DNA from: Treponema primitia ZAS-2
GTDB lineage: Bacteria; Spirochaetota; Spirochaetia; Treponematales; Breznakiellaceae
Assembly: GCF_000214375.1 (NCBI RefSeq)
Contig: NC_015578.1
Location: forward strand, 1,984,001 to 2,048,000
Direction: 5' to 3'
Length of the DNA stretch: 64,000 nucleotides
The translations under genes were made by a program, and so were the position numbers. The notes beneath the pieces were generated by a model that saw nothing but the letters and a program-made list of their open reading frames with translations, was not told where the DNA came from and ran no database searches. Of the stretch, positions 17,335 through 25,703 are shown in pieces. The number at the start of each line of letters is the position of its first letter. Position 1 is the first letter of the stretch.

Positions 17335-17994
17335 ATGAAAAAGCAAAATACAGGAGGCGACGGCTCCCTGAAGACGCCCCTCCGTTTTGTGGTCCTCATC
17401 CCCCACCGGGATTTAGCCGGCCCCTTGGGCACCCATAGCGGCAGCCTTTTTGCGGCGGGCATGGCCGGGGCCTTTTCCTTCCCCAACCTTGCCCCCTTAG
17501 CCCTGGTTTCCCGGCCCTTTTCCCGGCCGGAACTCCGCTCCCTTGCACTGGATATCCGAAAGTCCATCACCGGAACCGCCCTGGACGGTGATGGAAAAAT
17601 CAACCCGGGACCGCCGGTACTACAGCCCTGCCCGGGCTTCCACTCTTTCTACGGCCTGTCATTGGATATTCCCCCGTCGCCCTTGCCTTATCCGGGAGTG
17701 CTCTACCCCTTCCCCGCCCTTGCCCTCTGCCTTGCCCTGATCGAAGCGGGGACCGAGGCTGCTCTGGAAAATGCCAAGGCAGTACACACAAACCTTACCG
17801 GTTTCAGAGCGGCCATGGTTGCCAATTTGAGCATAAAGCCCCTGTCTGACGGCGGTACAGGCAGGGGCGGCGGGGAACCGAATTATTCCTTTACCTGGCG
17901 TATCGGGCCTCCCTGCTGGCTCCCCTCGCCGCGCTACTTGCAACGAAATTCCCCGCGCAACTTTAGCCCCCGGAACCAACAGGAGGAACCCTGA
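17335..17994 (+). CDS. Hypothetical protein upstream of DUF167 gene
   Basis: 219 aa, unrecognised. Rich in Pro, Leu and Gly; LRFVVLIPHRDLAGPLGTHS then GSLFAAGMAGAFSFPN is the best-structured part. It is probably real because its TGA overlaps the DUF167 start (TGATG) and a strong AGGAGG serving that start lies inside it. The C-terminal ~20 residues (YLQRNSPRNF) come from a copy of the dispersed repeat at 17936-17960. No signal peptide; function unknown. Confidence 0.6.
   Translation: MKKQNTGGDGSLKTPLRFVVLIPHRDLAGPLGTHSGSLFAAGMAGAFSFPNLAPLALVSRPFSRPELRSLALDIRKSITGTALDGDGKINPGPPVLQPCPGFHSFYGLSLDIPPSPLPYPGVLYPFPALALCLALIEAGTEAALENAKAVHTNLTGFRAAMVANLSIKPLSDGGTGRGGGEPNYSFTWRIGPPCWLPSPRYLQRNSPRNFSPRNQQEEP
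17936..17960 (+). repeat. Dispersed intragenic repeat, copy 3
   Basis: ACTTG then CAACGAAATTCCCCGCGCAA; one substitution (G to A) relative to the other copies. It is read here in a different frame from the hrpA copy (LQRNSPRN), near the C-terminus of the host gene. Confidence 0.85.
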
Positions 17995-18293
17995 TGGCCG
18001 AATGTTTCCGCATTGCCGGGGAACTGCTTCTCCTGGATATCAAGGCCGTACCGGGCTCCTCAAAGTCCCAAATCGCCGGGCTCAGCGAAGGCCGGCTGCG
18101 GATCAAAATTGCCGCCTCTCCCGAAGACGGCAAAGCTAACACTGAACTCCGGGCCTTCCTGGCCAAACTCCTGGGCTGCCCCCGGAAAGACATCACCCTG
18201 GTCGCCGGGGAAAAGTCCCGGCTTAAAACTGCGGCCCTGCCTTTGGGGGTGAAGGAAAAACTGGATGAAATTGTGAAAGAAGTGAGAAAGTAG
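17994..18293 (+). CDS. DUF167 (YggU) family protein
   Basis: 99 aa covering the whole DUF167 fold: IKAVPGSSKSQIAGLSEGRL, IKIAASPEDGKANTELRAFL, and a C-terminal KSRLKTAAL segment. Length matches the family (about 95-100 aa). AGGAGG at 17981-17986 precedes the ATG, which overlaps the previous stop by one base. The family is conserved in bacteria without an agreed function. Confidence 0.92.
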   Translation: MAECFRIAGELLLLDIKAVPGSSKSQIAGLSEGRLRIKIAASPEDGKANTELRAFLAKLLGCPRKDITLVAGEKSRLKTAALPLGVKEKLDEIVKEVRK

Positions 18294-18352
18294 AAATGAG
18301 GAGCCATGGCTCGCAATTTGCTTTATTGGAGATAAACCATTATATTTTAAGT

Positions 18353-18595
18353 ATGACAACAACCATACAACAAACGATTAACATCCCTGTAGACCGGCGG
18401 GTCCATTTAAATCTAGATATGGATATTTTCGTTGATCTCCCTACAGGAACGGCAAAGCTAGAAATCCATGTTACCCCAAAAAATGAAAAAACTACCTTCC
18501 ATCCCAAAGAAACTTTCAAACGTCTCCATGGAGGCATTAAAAACAGCCCGCATTTTGGCCGCAATGGGGTTGAGATAGTGTACGATCCCCTGTGA
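18353..18595 (+). CDS. Small hypothetical protein, antitoxin-like
   Basis: 80 aa from the ATG at 18353 (MTTTIQQTINIPVDRRVHLN). The N-terminal beta-strand pattern resembles short AbrB/Phd-type antitoxin beginnings, and the Lys/His-rich C-terminal tail (FKRLHGGIKNSPHF) is like toxin-binding tails. No toxin gene follows; the next DNA is repeat-rich, so a partner may have been lost. The assignment is weak; the gene itself is probable. Confidence 0.5.
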   Translation: MTTTIQQTINIPVDRRVHLNLDMDIFVDLPTGTAKLEIHVTPKNEKTTFHPKETFKRLHGGIKNSPHFGRNGVEIVYDPL

Positions 18596-18618
18596 TGCAA
18601 CTTTACTCCTAAATTTCG

Positions 18619-18644
18619 TATTCGTGTTGAGGGGTTTAATACCC
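18619..18644 (+). repeat. 26-bp direct repeat, left copy
   Basis: Contains GTTGAGGGGTTTAATACCC; identical over 26 bp to 20202-20227. The pair brackets the solitary DUF268 cassette. The GGGGTTTAATACCCC core can itself form a small hairpin. Confidence 0.85.
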
Positions 18645-18720
18645 AAGAACCCGTTTACACAGGGGAGCTTTAGGGCGTTTAAAGGGGTATTAAACCCCGA
18701 ATACAAATACCTTATGAGAA

Positions 18721-18752
18721 CAACAACCTCGCCCTTTAGGGCGGGGTTGTTG
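18721..18752. other. Stable hairpin of the GCCCTTTAGGGC type
   Basis: 14-bp stem CAACAACCTCGCCC / GGGCGGGGTTGTTG with loop TTTA and one G-T pair. Hairpins with this core are common at ends of IS200/IS605-type elements and in small non-autonomous elements; no transposase is present here. There is no T-run, so it is not a typical terminator. Confidence 0.5.
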
Positions 18753-18980
18753 ATAATTAGCTGTTTTCTCAGAACCCACGGTTGATTTGCCGAGCAATTT
18801 TTTATTGGGAACGAAGAAATTGCGGAGCGGACACAGGTATGCATAGCCGCTGCCGAGGGCTTGGATAATCCGCTCTTCGTTGGTATACTCATGGATACCC
18901 TCATTTTGACCTCCGTCCCGCTCTCTGACAGTATTGTCTGTTATTTTTGGATATCTTTTTCAATGAGACACTGCGCATAC

Positions 18981-19009
18981 TTGACATTATAAAAATTAAA
19001 CAATAATAT
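18981..19009 (+). promoter_or_regulatory. Sigma-70-type promoter of the DUF268 gene
   Basis: Consensus -35 TTGACA (18981-18986), 17-bp spacer, -10 TAATAT (19004-19009), 50 bp before the ATG at 19059. The match suggests the cassette gene has its own promoter. Confidence 0.65.
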
Positions 19010-19058
19010 AAAAGAAGAAATTTTGTTCCATAAGAGGACTAGGCAAAGGGAGGTTTTT

Positions 19059-19910
19059 ATGTATAATTGTAACCAACAATTACTAAAAAAGTTTGCAAAA
19101 AAATTACCTCGACCAATTAAGAGAATTATTCATAGTATTCTTGATACTCTTAAGAATATTTCAAAAAATATTTCAAAATGTATACAGACTAAAAAACGTA
19201 AACAAGAATTATATTCTGATTTAAAAATATTTAAACAGCAAAAAGAAGAAATAAATGATCAGGATTTTATATTCGGGCATTTATGGCCTTGCCTGGATGA
19301 TAAGTATGCTAATAATGGTTCTGCAAAAGGCGATTATTTTCATCAAGATTTACTTGTTGCACGGCGTATTTATGAGAATAAACCTGAAAAACATATTGAT
19401 GTTGGTTCCGCCATTGGTAGTTTTGTTGCTCATGTTGCAAGTTTTAGAGAAATATCAGTAATAGATATTCGTCCATCAATAGGAAGGACGCATAATATAA
19501 CATTTATTCAGCAGGATTTTATGGCTGAATTAGATAAAAATATGCTGGATGCCTGTGATTCATTGTCATGTTTACATGCGATAGAACATTTTGGCTTAGG
19601 ACGATATGGTGATCCGGTAAATTTCAATGGGCATATTCTTGGGATCAATAATTTATATCGTGTTTTAAAAAAAGGGGGGAAGCTATATTTCTCAGCACCA
19701 ATAGGAACACCACAACGGATAGAGTTTCATGCACATAGAATATTTTCACCACAATATTTGGTAAAAATATTTAGTGATAAATATAAAATAGATCACTTTT
19801 CATATGTTGATGGATTAGGTGATTTACATGAAAATGTTGAATTAAATAAATTTCTTGATGATTATACTGACAACTATGGATGTGGAATATTTGAGATGGT
19901 AAAACTGTAA
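19059..19910 (+). CDS. DUF268/SAM-methyltransferase-like protein in a solitary cassette
   Basis: 283 aa from the ATG at 19059, preceded by GGGAGG; an in-frame Met 12 codons earlier lacks a site. HIDVGSAIGSFVAHVASFRE is a Rossmann SAM-binding glycine loop, with VIDIRP as the next acidic strand. LSCLHAIEHFGLGRYGDPVN fits DUF268, and RVLKKGGKLYFSAPIG is the usual late methyltransferase strand. The Lys-rich N-terminal ~75 residues are likely a separate helical part. Strongly AT-rich against GC-rich neighbours, with an attC-like site 13 bp after the stop: probably transferred. Confidence 0.75.
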   Translation: MYNCNQQLLKKFAKKLPRPIKRIIHSILDTLKNISKNISKCIQTKKRKQELYSDLKIFKQQKEEINDQDFIFGHLWPCLDDKYANNGSAKGDYFHQDLLVARRIYENKPEKHIDVGSAIGSFVAHVASFREISVIDIRPSIGRTHNITFIQQDFMAELDKNMLDACDSLSCLHAIEHFGLGRYGDPVNFNGHILGINNLYRVLKKGGKLYFSAPIGTPQRIEFHAHRIFSPQYLVKIFSDKYKIDHFSYVDGLGDLHENVELNKFLDDYTDNYGCGIFEMVKL

Positions 19911-19923
19911 AAGTACGGGCCCA

Positions 19924-20056
19924 GCGCATAACAACGGTTCACGTTTATCCGCCAATAGGCGGCTCGGGGTTACGTTCGATTTCGCCTCCCACGCCTCACT
20001 CCACCCACATTTTTGTGGCTCGATAAAAATGTCGTAAACCTTGTATCGTTGTACGC
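19924..20056 (+). other. attC-like site of solitary cassette (attC4)
   Basis: The 5' core GCGCATAAC (19924-19932) and a 3' core candidate GTTGTAC (20048-20054) enclose a ~130-bp imperfect inverted repeat. The central TCCCACGCCTCACTCCACCC is close to the centre of the three attC sites at 49-52 kb, so all four belong to one attC family. The left boundary of this cassette is not evident. Confidence 0.65.
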
Positions 20057-20201
20057 AATTTTTTTACCACGAATTTATCGTCGTAAGCGCAATCCATGGC
20101 GCTTGGTAAGGGTCTTGTTAGCTTGCTAATGCTTGCCGTATTAGATGCAATCGTCTTTTGTGCATGATGCCGACCAAGTTTAGTAATAGACCGGGCTTTT
20201 T

Positions 20202-20227
20202 TATTCGTGTTGAGGGGTTTAATACCC
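20202..20227 (+). repeat. 26-bp direct repeat, right copy
   Basis: Identical to 18619-18644 (core GTTGAGGGGTTTAATACCC). It lies between the attC-like site and the J-domain gene. Confidence 0.85.
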
Positions 20228-20286
20228 CCCAGGACCAGGTTTGTGATGCCTTGTACCGGAGGGACAAAAAAGGTATAGTAGAAAAT

Positions 20287-20745
20287 GTGGGAATACTTGA
20301 CAGACTGGGTGATGTGATTAAAAGCTACCTCAATGATACTGGAAACCCCGCAGGGGAAAGGATCGGCCGCCGCTACGCCGATCCGGACCTGGATGAGGCT
20401 TATGAAGAACTTAATGAGTTCCTGGCCGGAGGAAAACCCGGTAACCGGGAAGACAGCCAGAAAAGAGACAACCAGGGGGCATTCAACAGCAGGGGATCGG
20501 AGCAAACTGCCGGCCGGTCTCTGCCCCCTGAAAACCTCCGTGCGGACTTTGCGGAACTGGGTTTACCCTTCGGCGCCCCAGAGGAAGAATGTAAGACCGC
20601 TTATAAACAGCTCCTCAAAATCCACCACCCCGACCGGCATGCCGGCCATGAGGGTAATATGAAGAAAGCTACTGAAAAATCCGCTAGGATAAACGCCGCC
20701 TATGATCGCATTGAAAAGTGGCGTGCCACAGGAAAAGCTGAGTAA
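20287..20745 (+). CDS. J-domain protein
   Basis: 152 aa from the GTG at 20287 (MGILDRLGDVIKSYLND). The frame is open back to 20158, but that part is only the repeat and attC-like DNA. The C-terminal ~75 residues are a J domain with the HPD motif (LLKIHHPDRHAGHEG) and the preceding DFAELGLPFGAPEEECKTAY helix. The N-terminal ~75 residues are acidic (YADPDLDEAYEELNEFLAGG). J proteins stimulate an Hsp70 ATPase; the partner is not in the window. Ends 4 bp from the convergent COG3014 lipoprotein gene. Confidence 0.82.
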   Translation: MGILDRLGDVIKSYLNDTGNPAGERIGRRYADPDLDEAYEELNEFLAGGKPGNREDSQKRDNQGAFNSRGSEQTAGRSLPPENLRADFAELGLPFGAPEEECKTAYKQLLKIHHPDRHAGHEGNMKKATEKSARINAAYDRIEKWRATGKAE

Positions 20746-20749
20746 AAGT

Positions 20750-22117
20750 TTAGCGCAGGCTTACTGCTTCAACCAGATTGGTTTTTCCAGCCAATACCCT
20801 GACCCCCTCCCGGGTAATGGACTCTACTGATCTATTGGAAAGGCGGTAATTGACAGTAACTGTGTAGACACCCGGGTCCAAAGTAATTCCCCCAACATAG
20901 GCCCTGCCGGGGAAATAGCGGGAGCAGCGTATATCCGCACTTTCAGTGACATTAGCCCCCAGTCTGGCCAAGCGGCCAGCCAGGAAGCCAGCTATCCGAC
21001 CACCTTCATCCCCCCCGGTCTGATGAGCTGTAGCTTGGGCTGCTATCTCCACCGCCAGGTATTTAATAGTGGTGCGGATAAAGGTCTTGGCCAGGATAAC
21101 ATTATATTTGGCATTAAAAGTTTCCGCCATGACCGCTCCCATGTTTTCCAATAATTCCAGCCGGACCGTCTCTTTCCCGTTGATCACCACCTCAATACCT
21201 GTGACGGCGCTGGGCCGAGACGCCAGAACCGGCAGGGTTATTTCTCCGTCCGGCACATACATGAAGGGGAAGAATACATGTACGGTCTCTTCCCGCTTTA
21301 CCGGGGCAAGCCCTGCGAAACCAATGATGTTGAGCCGCGCCTTTTCCCGGGGTATTTGCAGTTCCGCATTGGTCTCATACCCCGGTTCACCGGTAACTAC
21401 CAAATCCCGGGGCAAGGGGGTGGTATAAATGGCCGGGGCTGCCCCATAGGCTCTGGGAATCTCTGCAAAATCAATGCGGGCGTCATCAAAGCGGCCTTCA
21501 CCCCGATAGAAGATTGCGCTTAGATACCGGGCCAGGGCGGAGTTGGAAAAATTTACCTCTTTCCCCTCCGGAATTTTCATACCCGAAACCTTATCGCCCC
21601 CATAATTTTCCATTTCTGCGGTTACCGCATCGTACTTCTGGGCAAGGAAGTCCAGTTTCTGGGTAAGCTTGCGGATCTCTACCCCCGCTCCTTCCGCATC
21701 ACCCTGATGATAGTAATTCAGGGCACTGAAGACATTTACATACATATCCTCATAATCTTCTCCGGAGTAGTCCTTGGTATTATCATTGACAATATAAGAA
21801 GAAATCTCGGCACTGATACTTTTGGTATAGGCTTCCTGGATAAGCCGCTCCGCCTCTTCCAGATCCCGGGCCGAGGCATCATACTTTCCTGCATAATGTT
21901 CCAGCACGCCCTTGTCCAGATACAGCATGATCTGGTTTTTTTTCGGATAAATAGGTTTTTTTTTCGCCTGCCCCGTTTCCAGGGATACCAGGGACGCATT
22001 GTAGTCCGCATGCGCCACAGCGACATCTATGCCTTCATAGACATCAGCTCTGGTAGCGCAGGAAAGAAATACAAACCAAACACAGGCTATAAAAAAAATG
22101 GGTTTCACTAATTTCAT
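20750..22117 (-). CDS. COG3014-like TPR lipoprotein
   Basis: 455 aa. Lipobox FLSC after a hydrophobic signal, so an anchored extracytoplasmic protein. TPR-like helices with YLDKGVLEHYAGKYDASARD and NVFSALNYYHQGDAEGAG fill residues ~70-230; the C-terminal half is beta-rich (INGKETVRLELLENMGAVM, DPGVYTVTVNYRL). This fits the COG3014 group, usually paired with an LpoB-like lipoprotein as here: the partner gene is upstream with a 51-bp gap. A role near peptidoglycan synthesis is likely by context. Confidence 0.75.
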   Translation of the reverse strand: MKLVKPIFFIACVWFVFLSCATRADVYEGIDVAVAHADYNASLVSLETGQAKKKPIYPKKNQIMLYLDKGVLEHYAGKYDASARDLEEAERLIQEAYTKSISAEISSYIVNDNTKDYSGEDYEDMYVNVFSALNYYHQGDAEGAGVEIRKLTQKLDFLAQKYDAVTAEMENYGGDKVSGMKIPEGKEVNFSNSALARYLSAIFYRGEGRFDDARIDFAEIPRAYGAAPAIYTTPLPRDLVVTGEPGYETNAELQIPREKARLNIIGFAGLAPVKREETVHVFFPFMYVPDGEITLPVLASRPSAVTGIEVVINGKETVRLELLENMGAVMAETFNAKYNVILAKTFIRTTIKYLAVEIAAQATAHQTGGDEGGRIAGFLAGRLARLGANVTESADIRCSRYFPGRAYVGGITLDPGVYTVTVNYRLSNRSVESITREGVRVLAGKTNLVEAVSLR

Positions 22118-22168
22118 ATTCCACTCCTTTTATATGCCGGTATTAAGTATCCGACAGAACAATTCTGC

Positions 22169-22792
22169 TTAGGGTTTGAGTTTTGCCTGGTTGATAACCT
22201 TCTTAATCTCGTTGTTCTCCCCTTCCCAGAGGATCCTGTTGGTTTCAATGTTGGTTAAAGAAGCGTGGACAAAATAGGATCGCACTGAGGTATTACCGTT
22301 GCGGTCCACAATGGCCTGGACTGTGCCGTTAAGCATAAAGGTGGCGCCGGTTTCATTACCCAGAGCGGCGGCGCTGGCTTCGCTGGCATTGGATTGCTGC
22401 TCCTGCCGTTCAGCCCGGAGTTCATCCCGGGTGTCCCCACCGGCCACAAATTCCAGTTTGCCGCTATTAATGATGGCGCTCCGCATAATACCGGAAATAA
22501 TGGTAGTATCAATATGTTCACTGGAAGTGTTCCGGAAATTACCCACCAATACCGTGGGCAGTTCTCCCTGGTGGCTGGTGGAATAGGTATTGATGAAACG
22601 GTCCACACTGGGGGCGCTGAGACAGCCGGCAATCAGGGATTCACAAACCTGGCGTACATCCGTGTCATTCCAGCGGCCGCTGAGATCCACCTGGGTATCT
22701 GCGCTGACCCGGGTCACGGGACCGGAAGAACAGGAACTGAACAGGGCAAAAAGGGCCGCCGCAGTGACCGCAAACAAAACGTGTGTTTTCAT
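22169..22792 (-). CDS. LpoB-like penicillin-binding-protein activator lipoprotein
   Basis: 207 aa. Signal peptide and lipobox (LFSSCSS); then VDLSGRWNDTDVRQVCESLI, the conserved start of the LpoB fold, followed by VLVGNFRNTSSEHIDTTIIS and MLNGTVQAIVDRNGNTSVRS. In enterobacteria LpoB activates the class A PBP1B from the outer membrane; in spirochaetes the partner is not established. Probably co-transcribed with the COG3014-like gene. Confidence 0.85.
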   Translation of the reverse strand: MKTHVLFAVTAAALFALFSSCSSGPVTRVSADTQVDLSGRWNDTDVRQVCESLIAGCLSAPSVDRFINTYSTSHQGELPTVLVGNFRNTSSEHIDTTIISGIMRSAIINSGKLEFVAGGDTRDELRAERQEQQSNASEASAAALGNETGATFMLNGTVQAIVDRNGNTSVRSYFVHASLTNIETNRILWEGENNEIKKVINQAKLKP

Positions 22793-22892
22793 AAAAACTC
22801 CTCATATAGTAAAATAAAGTAAGGTTAGTTTATAATAAAAGGTATAACAATTACAATGGGGAATTTAACCACGAAGAACCCGAAGCACATGG

Positions 22893-24254
22893 TTATTCTT
22901 CATCCTCACCCTCACCCCAGTCGGCAAGCTTCCGGTGCAGGGTTTTCCGACCTATGGCCAGGACCTCCGCGGCTTTGCTCTTATTGCCCTTTTGGGCGGA
23001 CAGGGTGTCCCGGATGATGATCCGCTCCGCCTCCTCCAGGCTGGTGCCCAGGGGTATGCGGATCCAGCCGGCGTCGTTTTGGGTCCGCACCGTTGGGGGG
23101 AGATCCCCGGTGGTGATAACCGGGCCCCGGGTCATGACCACCGCGCTTTCAATGCAGTTCCGCAGCTCCCGGACATTGCCGGGCCAATCGTAGGCGTAGA
23201 GGGCTGCCCGGGCTTTGTCATCGATTCCCTCCAGGGTCTTGCCGTTTTCACCGGCGAATTCATTGAGGAAGGCGGTGATCAACAGGGGGAGGTCCCCTTT
23301 CCGTTCCCGCAGAGGGGGCACCTCAATATTGACCACATTGAGCCGGAAGTAGAGGTCCTCCCGGAAGGCGCCTTTTTCTATTTCCGCCTTGAGGTCCTTG
23401 TTGGTGGCTGCTACGATACGCACGTCGGTTTCTATGGTCTCTTCCCCGCCTACCCGCTCAAATTTTTTATCCTGCAGCACCCGAAGGAGCTTTATCTGGA
23501 TGTTCTGATCGATTTCCCCGATTTCGTCTAGGAAGAGGGTGCCTTCATTGGCAAGCTCAAAACGGCCCCGGGTTCGGGATACTGCACCGGTGAAGGAGCC
23601 TTTCTCGTGGCCGAAAAGTTCGCTTTCCATGATAGAGGCTGACAGGGCTGCGCAGTGTACTTTTACCAGGGGCTTGCCCTTCCGGGGGGAAAGTTCGTGG
23701 ATGGCGTCTGCCACCAGTTCCTTCCCCACTCCGGATTCCCCGGTGATGAGGATAGAGGCTTTTGAAGGGGCAGCCCGGCTGATGGTATCAAAGACCTGAC
23801 GCATGGGGGCGCTGTCGCCGATCATGGATTTCAGGAGGTTCCGGTGTTCCAGTTCCTCTTCAAGCCGACGGTGCTTGAGGATCAGTTCCCGGTTCTGAAG
23901 AGCCCGTTTGACTAGCAGGGAAAGGTGGTTCAGGTCCACCGGCTTGGTAAGAAAATCGTAGGCCCCGTTCCGCATGGCCGCCACGGCGTTTTCCACCGTA
24001 CCGTGCCCGGTAAGGACGATCACCGGTATACCCGGGGTCTCAGAATCAATGCGCTTGAGCAATTCCTCACCGCTTAAGCCGGGCATCCTGAGGTCCGTGA
24101 TCACCAGATCGATGTCCCCTTTCTGGAAGCGTTTGAAGGCAGCGTCACCTTCGGCGGCGGTTTCCACCTGATAGCCGTCCATTTCCAGGGAGGCCGCAAG
24201 GCCCTCCCGAATATTTTTTTCATCATCAGCCACAAGTAGTCTGAACTGCATCAT
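22893..24254 (-). CDS. NtrC-family sigma-54-dependent response regulator
   Basis: 453 aa. Receiver domain with acceptor Asp in VITDLRMPG and the LTKPV lysine; central AAA+ domain with Walker A GESGVGKELVADAIH, the sigma-54 contact loop as GSFTGA (usually GAFTGA), Walker B LFLDEIGE, and a C-terminal Fis-type HTH (KGNKSKAAEVLAIGRKTLHR). It activates sigma-54 promoters after phosphorylation. The start overlaps the kinase stop as ATGA, so both are one unit. Targets cannot be read. Confidence 0.95.
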   Translation of the reverse strand: MMQFRLLVADDEKNIREGLAASLEMDGYQVETAAEGDAAFKRFQKGDIDLVITDLRMPGLSGEELLKRIDSETPGIPVIVLTGHGTVENAVAAMRNGAYDFLTKPVDLNHLSLLVKRALQNRELILKHRRLEEELEHRNLLKSMIGDSAPMRQVFDTISRAAPSKASILITGESGVGKELVADAIHELSPRKGKPLVKVHCAALSASIMESELFGHEKGSFTGAVSRTRGRFELANEGTLFLDEIGEIDQNIQIKLLRVLQDKKFERVGGEETIETDVRIVAATNKDLKAEIEKGAFREDLYFRLNVVNIEVPPLRERKGDLPLLITAFLNEFAGENGKTLEGIDDKARAALYAYDWPGNVRELRNCIESAVVMTRGPVITTGDLPPTVRTQNDAGWIRIPLGTSLEEAERIIIRDTLSAQKGNKSKAAEVLAIGRKTLHRKLADWGEGEDEE

Positions 24255-25471
24255 ATCCCGCCTTCAAAGGTGATGAGTTTCCGTTCCTTCTGAGGAATGG
24301 GCAGGGTGATCTTAAAACTGGTCCCCTCCCCTTCCTTTGACTTTACGGAAATCTCCCCCCGGTGTTCCCGGATTATCTTAAAGACCAGGGTCAGCCCCAG
24401 GCCGGAACCGGTTTCCTTGGTGGTAAAATAGGGCTCAAAGATCTTTGAAAGATTTTTTTCACTTATCCCAATTCCGGTGTCGGAAACAACGATACTAATC
24501 TCGTCCTCCAGGACCTGGGTTTTTATGGTGAGCTTCCCACCATTAGGCATGGCAGCCTGGGCATTCTTGATAAGGTTGAGCAGGGCCTGTTTTATGTACC
24601 GCTGGTCAAAACCAATCCAGGGGAGATCCGGGGCGAGGTGCAGGATACATTTGATGCGGGCCTCCTCCAGTTCATAGGACACAAAATCTGCCAGCTCCCT
24701 GATGAGCAGATTAATGTCCCCTTCCCGGAATTCCATATTCATGGGGCGCACGGCGAACAGAAAATCTACCACGATACGGTTAAGGCGGTCTACCTCTTCG
24801 TTTACCACGGCGATATACTTATCCAGCTGGTTGAAATAGGCCCGGGGATCCTGGCCCAGAGAATCAAAGCCCGAGGGGTGGGCGTTGAAGTAGATTTCCT
24901 TGTTAGCCTCCATGGCTTTCTGGATAAGCTGTATGTGTATGGAAAGGGAGCCCAGGGGGTTTTTTATTTCATGGGCCACCCCGGCGGCCAGGGTGGTCAG
25001 GCTTGCCAGGTTTTCCGCCCGCCTGAGCTGGGCTTCCTTGCCCCGTTTTTCGGTAATGTCCTCCATGTAGATCAGGGAGCCTGTGACCTGGTGATCCTTT
25101 ACCAGGGGAAGCACACTGATACTGAGCAGCCGAGGGATACCCTTGATCTCCAGATCAAATTCCCGTTCCTCCACCTTGTCCCCGTTTTGCAGGGTAAGCT
25201 CGAAAAAATCCCGGACCTTCTCATCCCGGACCAGTTGCCAGAATTTCAGCTTCCCCTGCTCTTCCAAGTTCATGGGAAGCATACGCTCGGCGATTTTATT
25301 GGCCAGGGCCAGGTTGTTTTCAGTATCGCAGACCAGGATGCCGTCGGTGATGGAATCCAGCACCGTTTCCAGGCGGTCAATTTCGGCGGCCGCTGAGTAA
25401 AGGAGGTCCCGGGTCTGTTCCCCGGTCATTTTGTTGAGCTTTTGCAGGGCCCGCTTAATGAATTCTCTCAT
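24251..25471 (-). CDS. PAS-domain sensor histidine kinase (NtrB-like)
   Basis: 406 aa, no membrane segment, so a cytoplasmic sensor. PAS domain at about residues 30-140 (DSITDGILVCDTENNLALAN), H-box AAGVAHEIKNPLGSLSIHIQ with the phosphoacceptor His, N-box NLIKNAQAAMPNGGKL, and G-boxes VSDTGIGIS and GSGLGLTLV. Between H- and N-boxes is an extra ~40-residue segment (AHPSGFDSLGQDPRAYFNQL). Partner of the adjacent NtrC-type regulator. Its signal is unknown. Confidence 0.95.
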   Translation of the reverse strand: MREFIKRALQKLNKMTGEQTRDLLYSAAAEIDRLETVLDSITDGILVCDTENNLALANKIAERMLPMNLEEQGKLKFWQLVRDEKVRDFFELTLQNGDKVEEREFDLEIKGIPRLLSISVLPLVKDHQVTGSLIYMEDITEKRGKEAQLRRAENLASLTTLAAGVAHEIKNPLGSLSIHIQLIQKAMEANKEIYFNAHPSGFDSLGQDPRAYFNQLDKYIAVVNEEVDRLNRIVVDFLFAVRPMNMEFREGDINLLIRELADFVSYELEEARIKCILHLAPDLPWIGFDQRYIKQALLNLIKNAQAAMPNGGKLTIKTQVLEDEISIVVSDTGIGISEKNLSKIFEPYFTTKETGSGLGLTLVFKIIREHRGEISVKSKEGEGTSFKITLPIPQKERKLITFEGGI

Positions 25472-25703
25472 GGTATAGTACTGTAAGGATAAACGCTTTT
25501 TTTGTTTTCTGCAATCATCCGGAGCGGCAATTCGGTTTATGAGAGCTGTACTGGGGTAGTGACCGGGGAGGGGGGCAATTTGCTCCTGCCCCCTAACCTG
25601 TAGAATTCCCCCTACGTCAGCGCTCTATACACAGCAAGGGATACCCTAAACTTAAGTATGTAAAATACTATTACCGACGTCAATAGCCCCTTTTGTGCCT
25701 TTA
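25472..25703. other. Intergenic region between kinase and MFS gene
   Basis: No gene seen. It holds a small GC hairpin (GGGGGCA / TGCCCCC with loop ATTTGCTCC, about 25574-25596). The composition changes from GC-rich to AT-rich across it, marking the edge of the MFS segment. Confidence 0.5.

Larger units (their letters stand above)
18596..19058. other. Repeat-rich non-coding island left flank
   Basis: No convincing gene. It holds the first 26-bp direct repeat (18619-18644), a related inverted piece at about 18676-18706 (GGGGTATTAAACCCC) and a stable hairpin at 18721-18752. It also holds a possible decayed minus-strand coding fragment at about 18700-18910 (GYAYLCPLRNFFVPNKKLLG), not assignable to a family. 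It ends with the promoter of the DUF268 gene. Confidence 0.6.

Noticed and set aside
18458-18904. Minus-strand frame of 148 codons in the island left flank
   Set aside because: It crosses the 26-bp repeat, the hairpin and the antitoxin-like gene; composition is that of non-coding DNA. Part of it may be a decayed fragment, noted separately.
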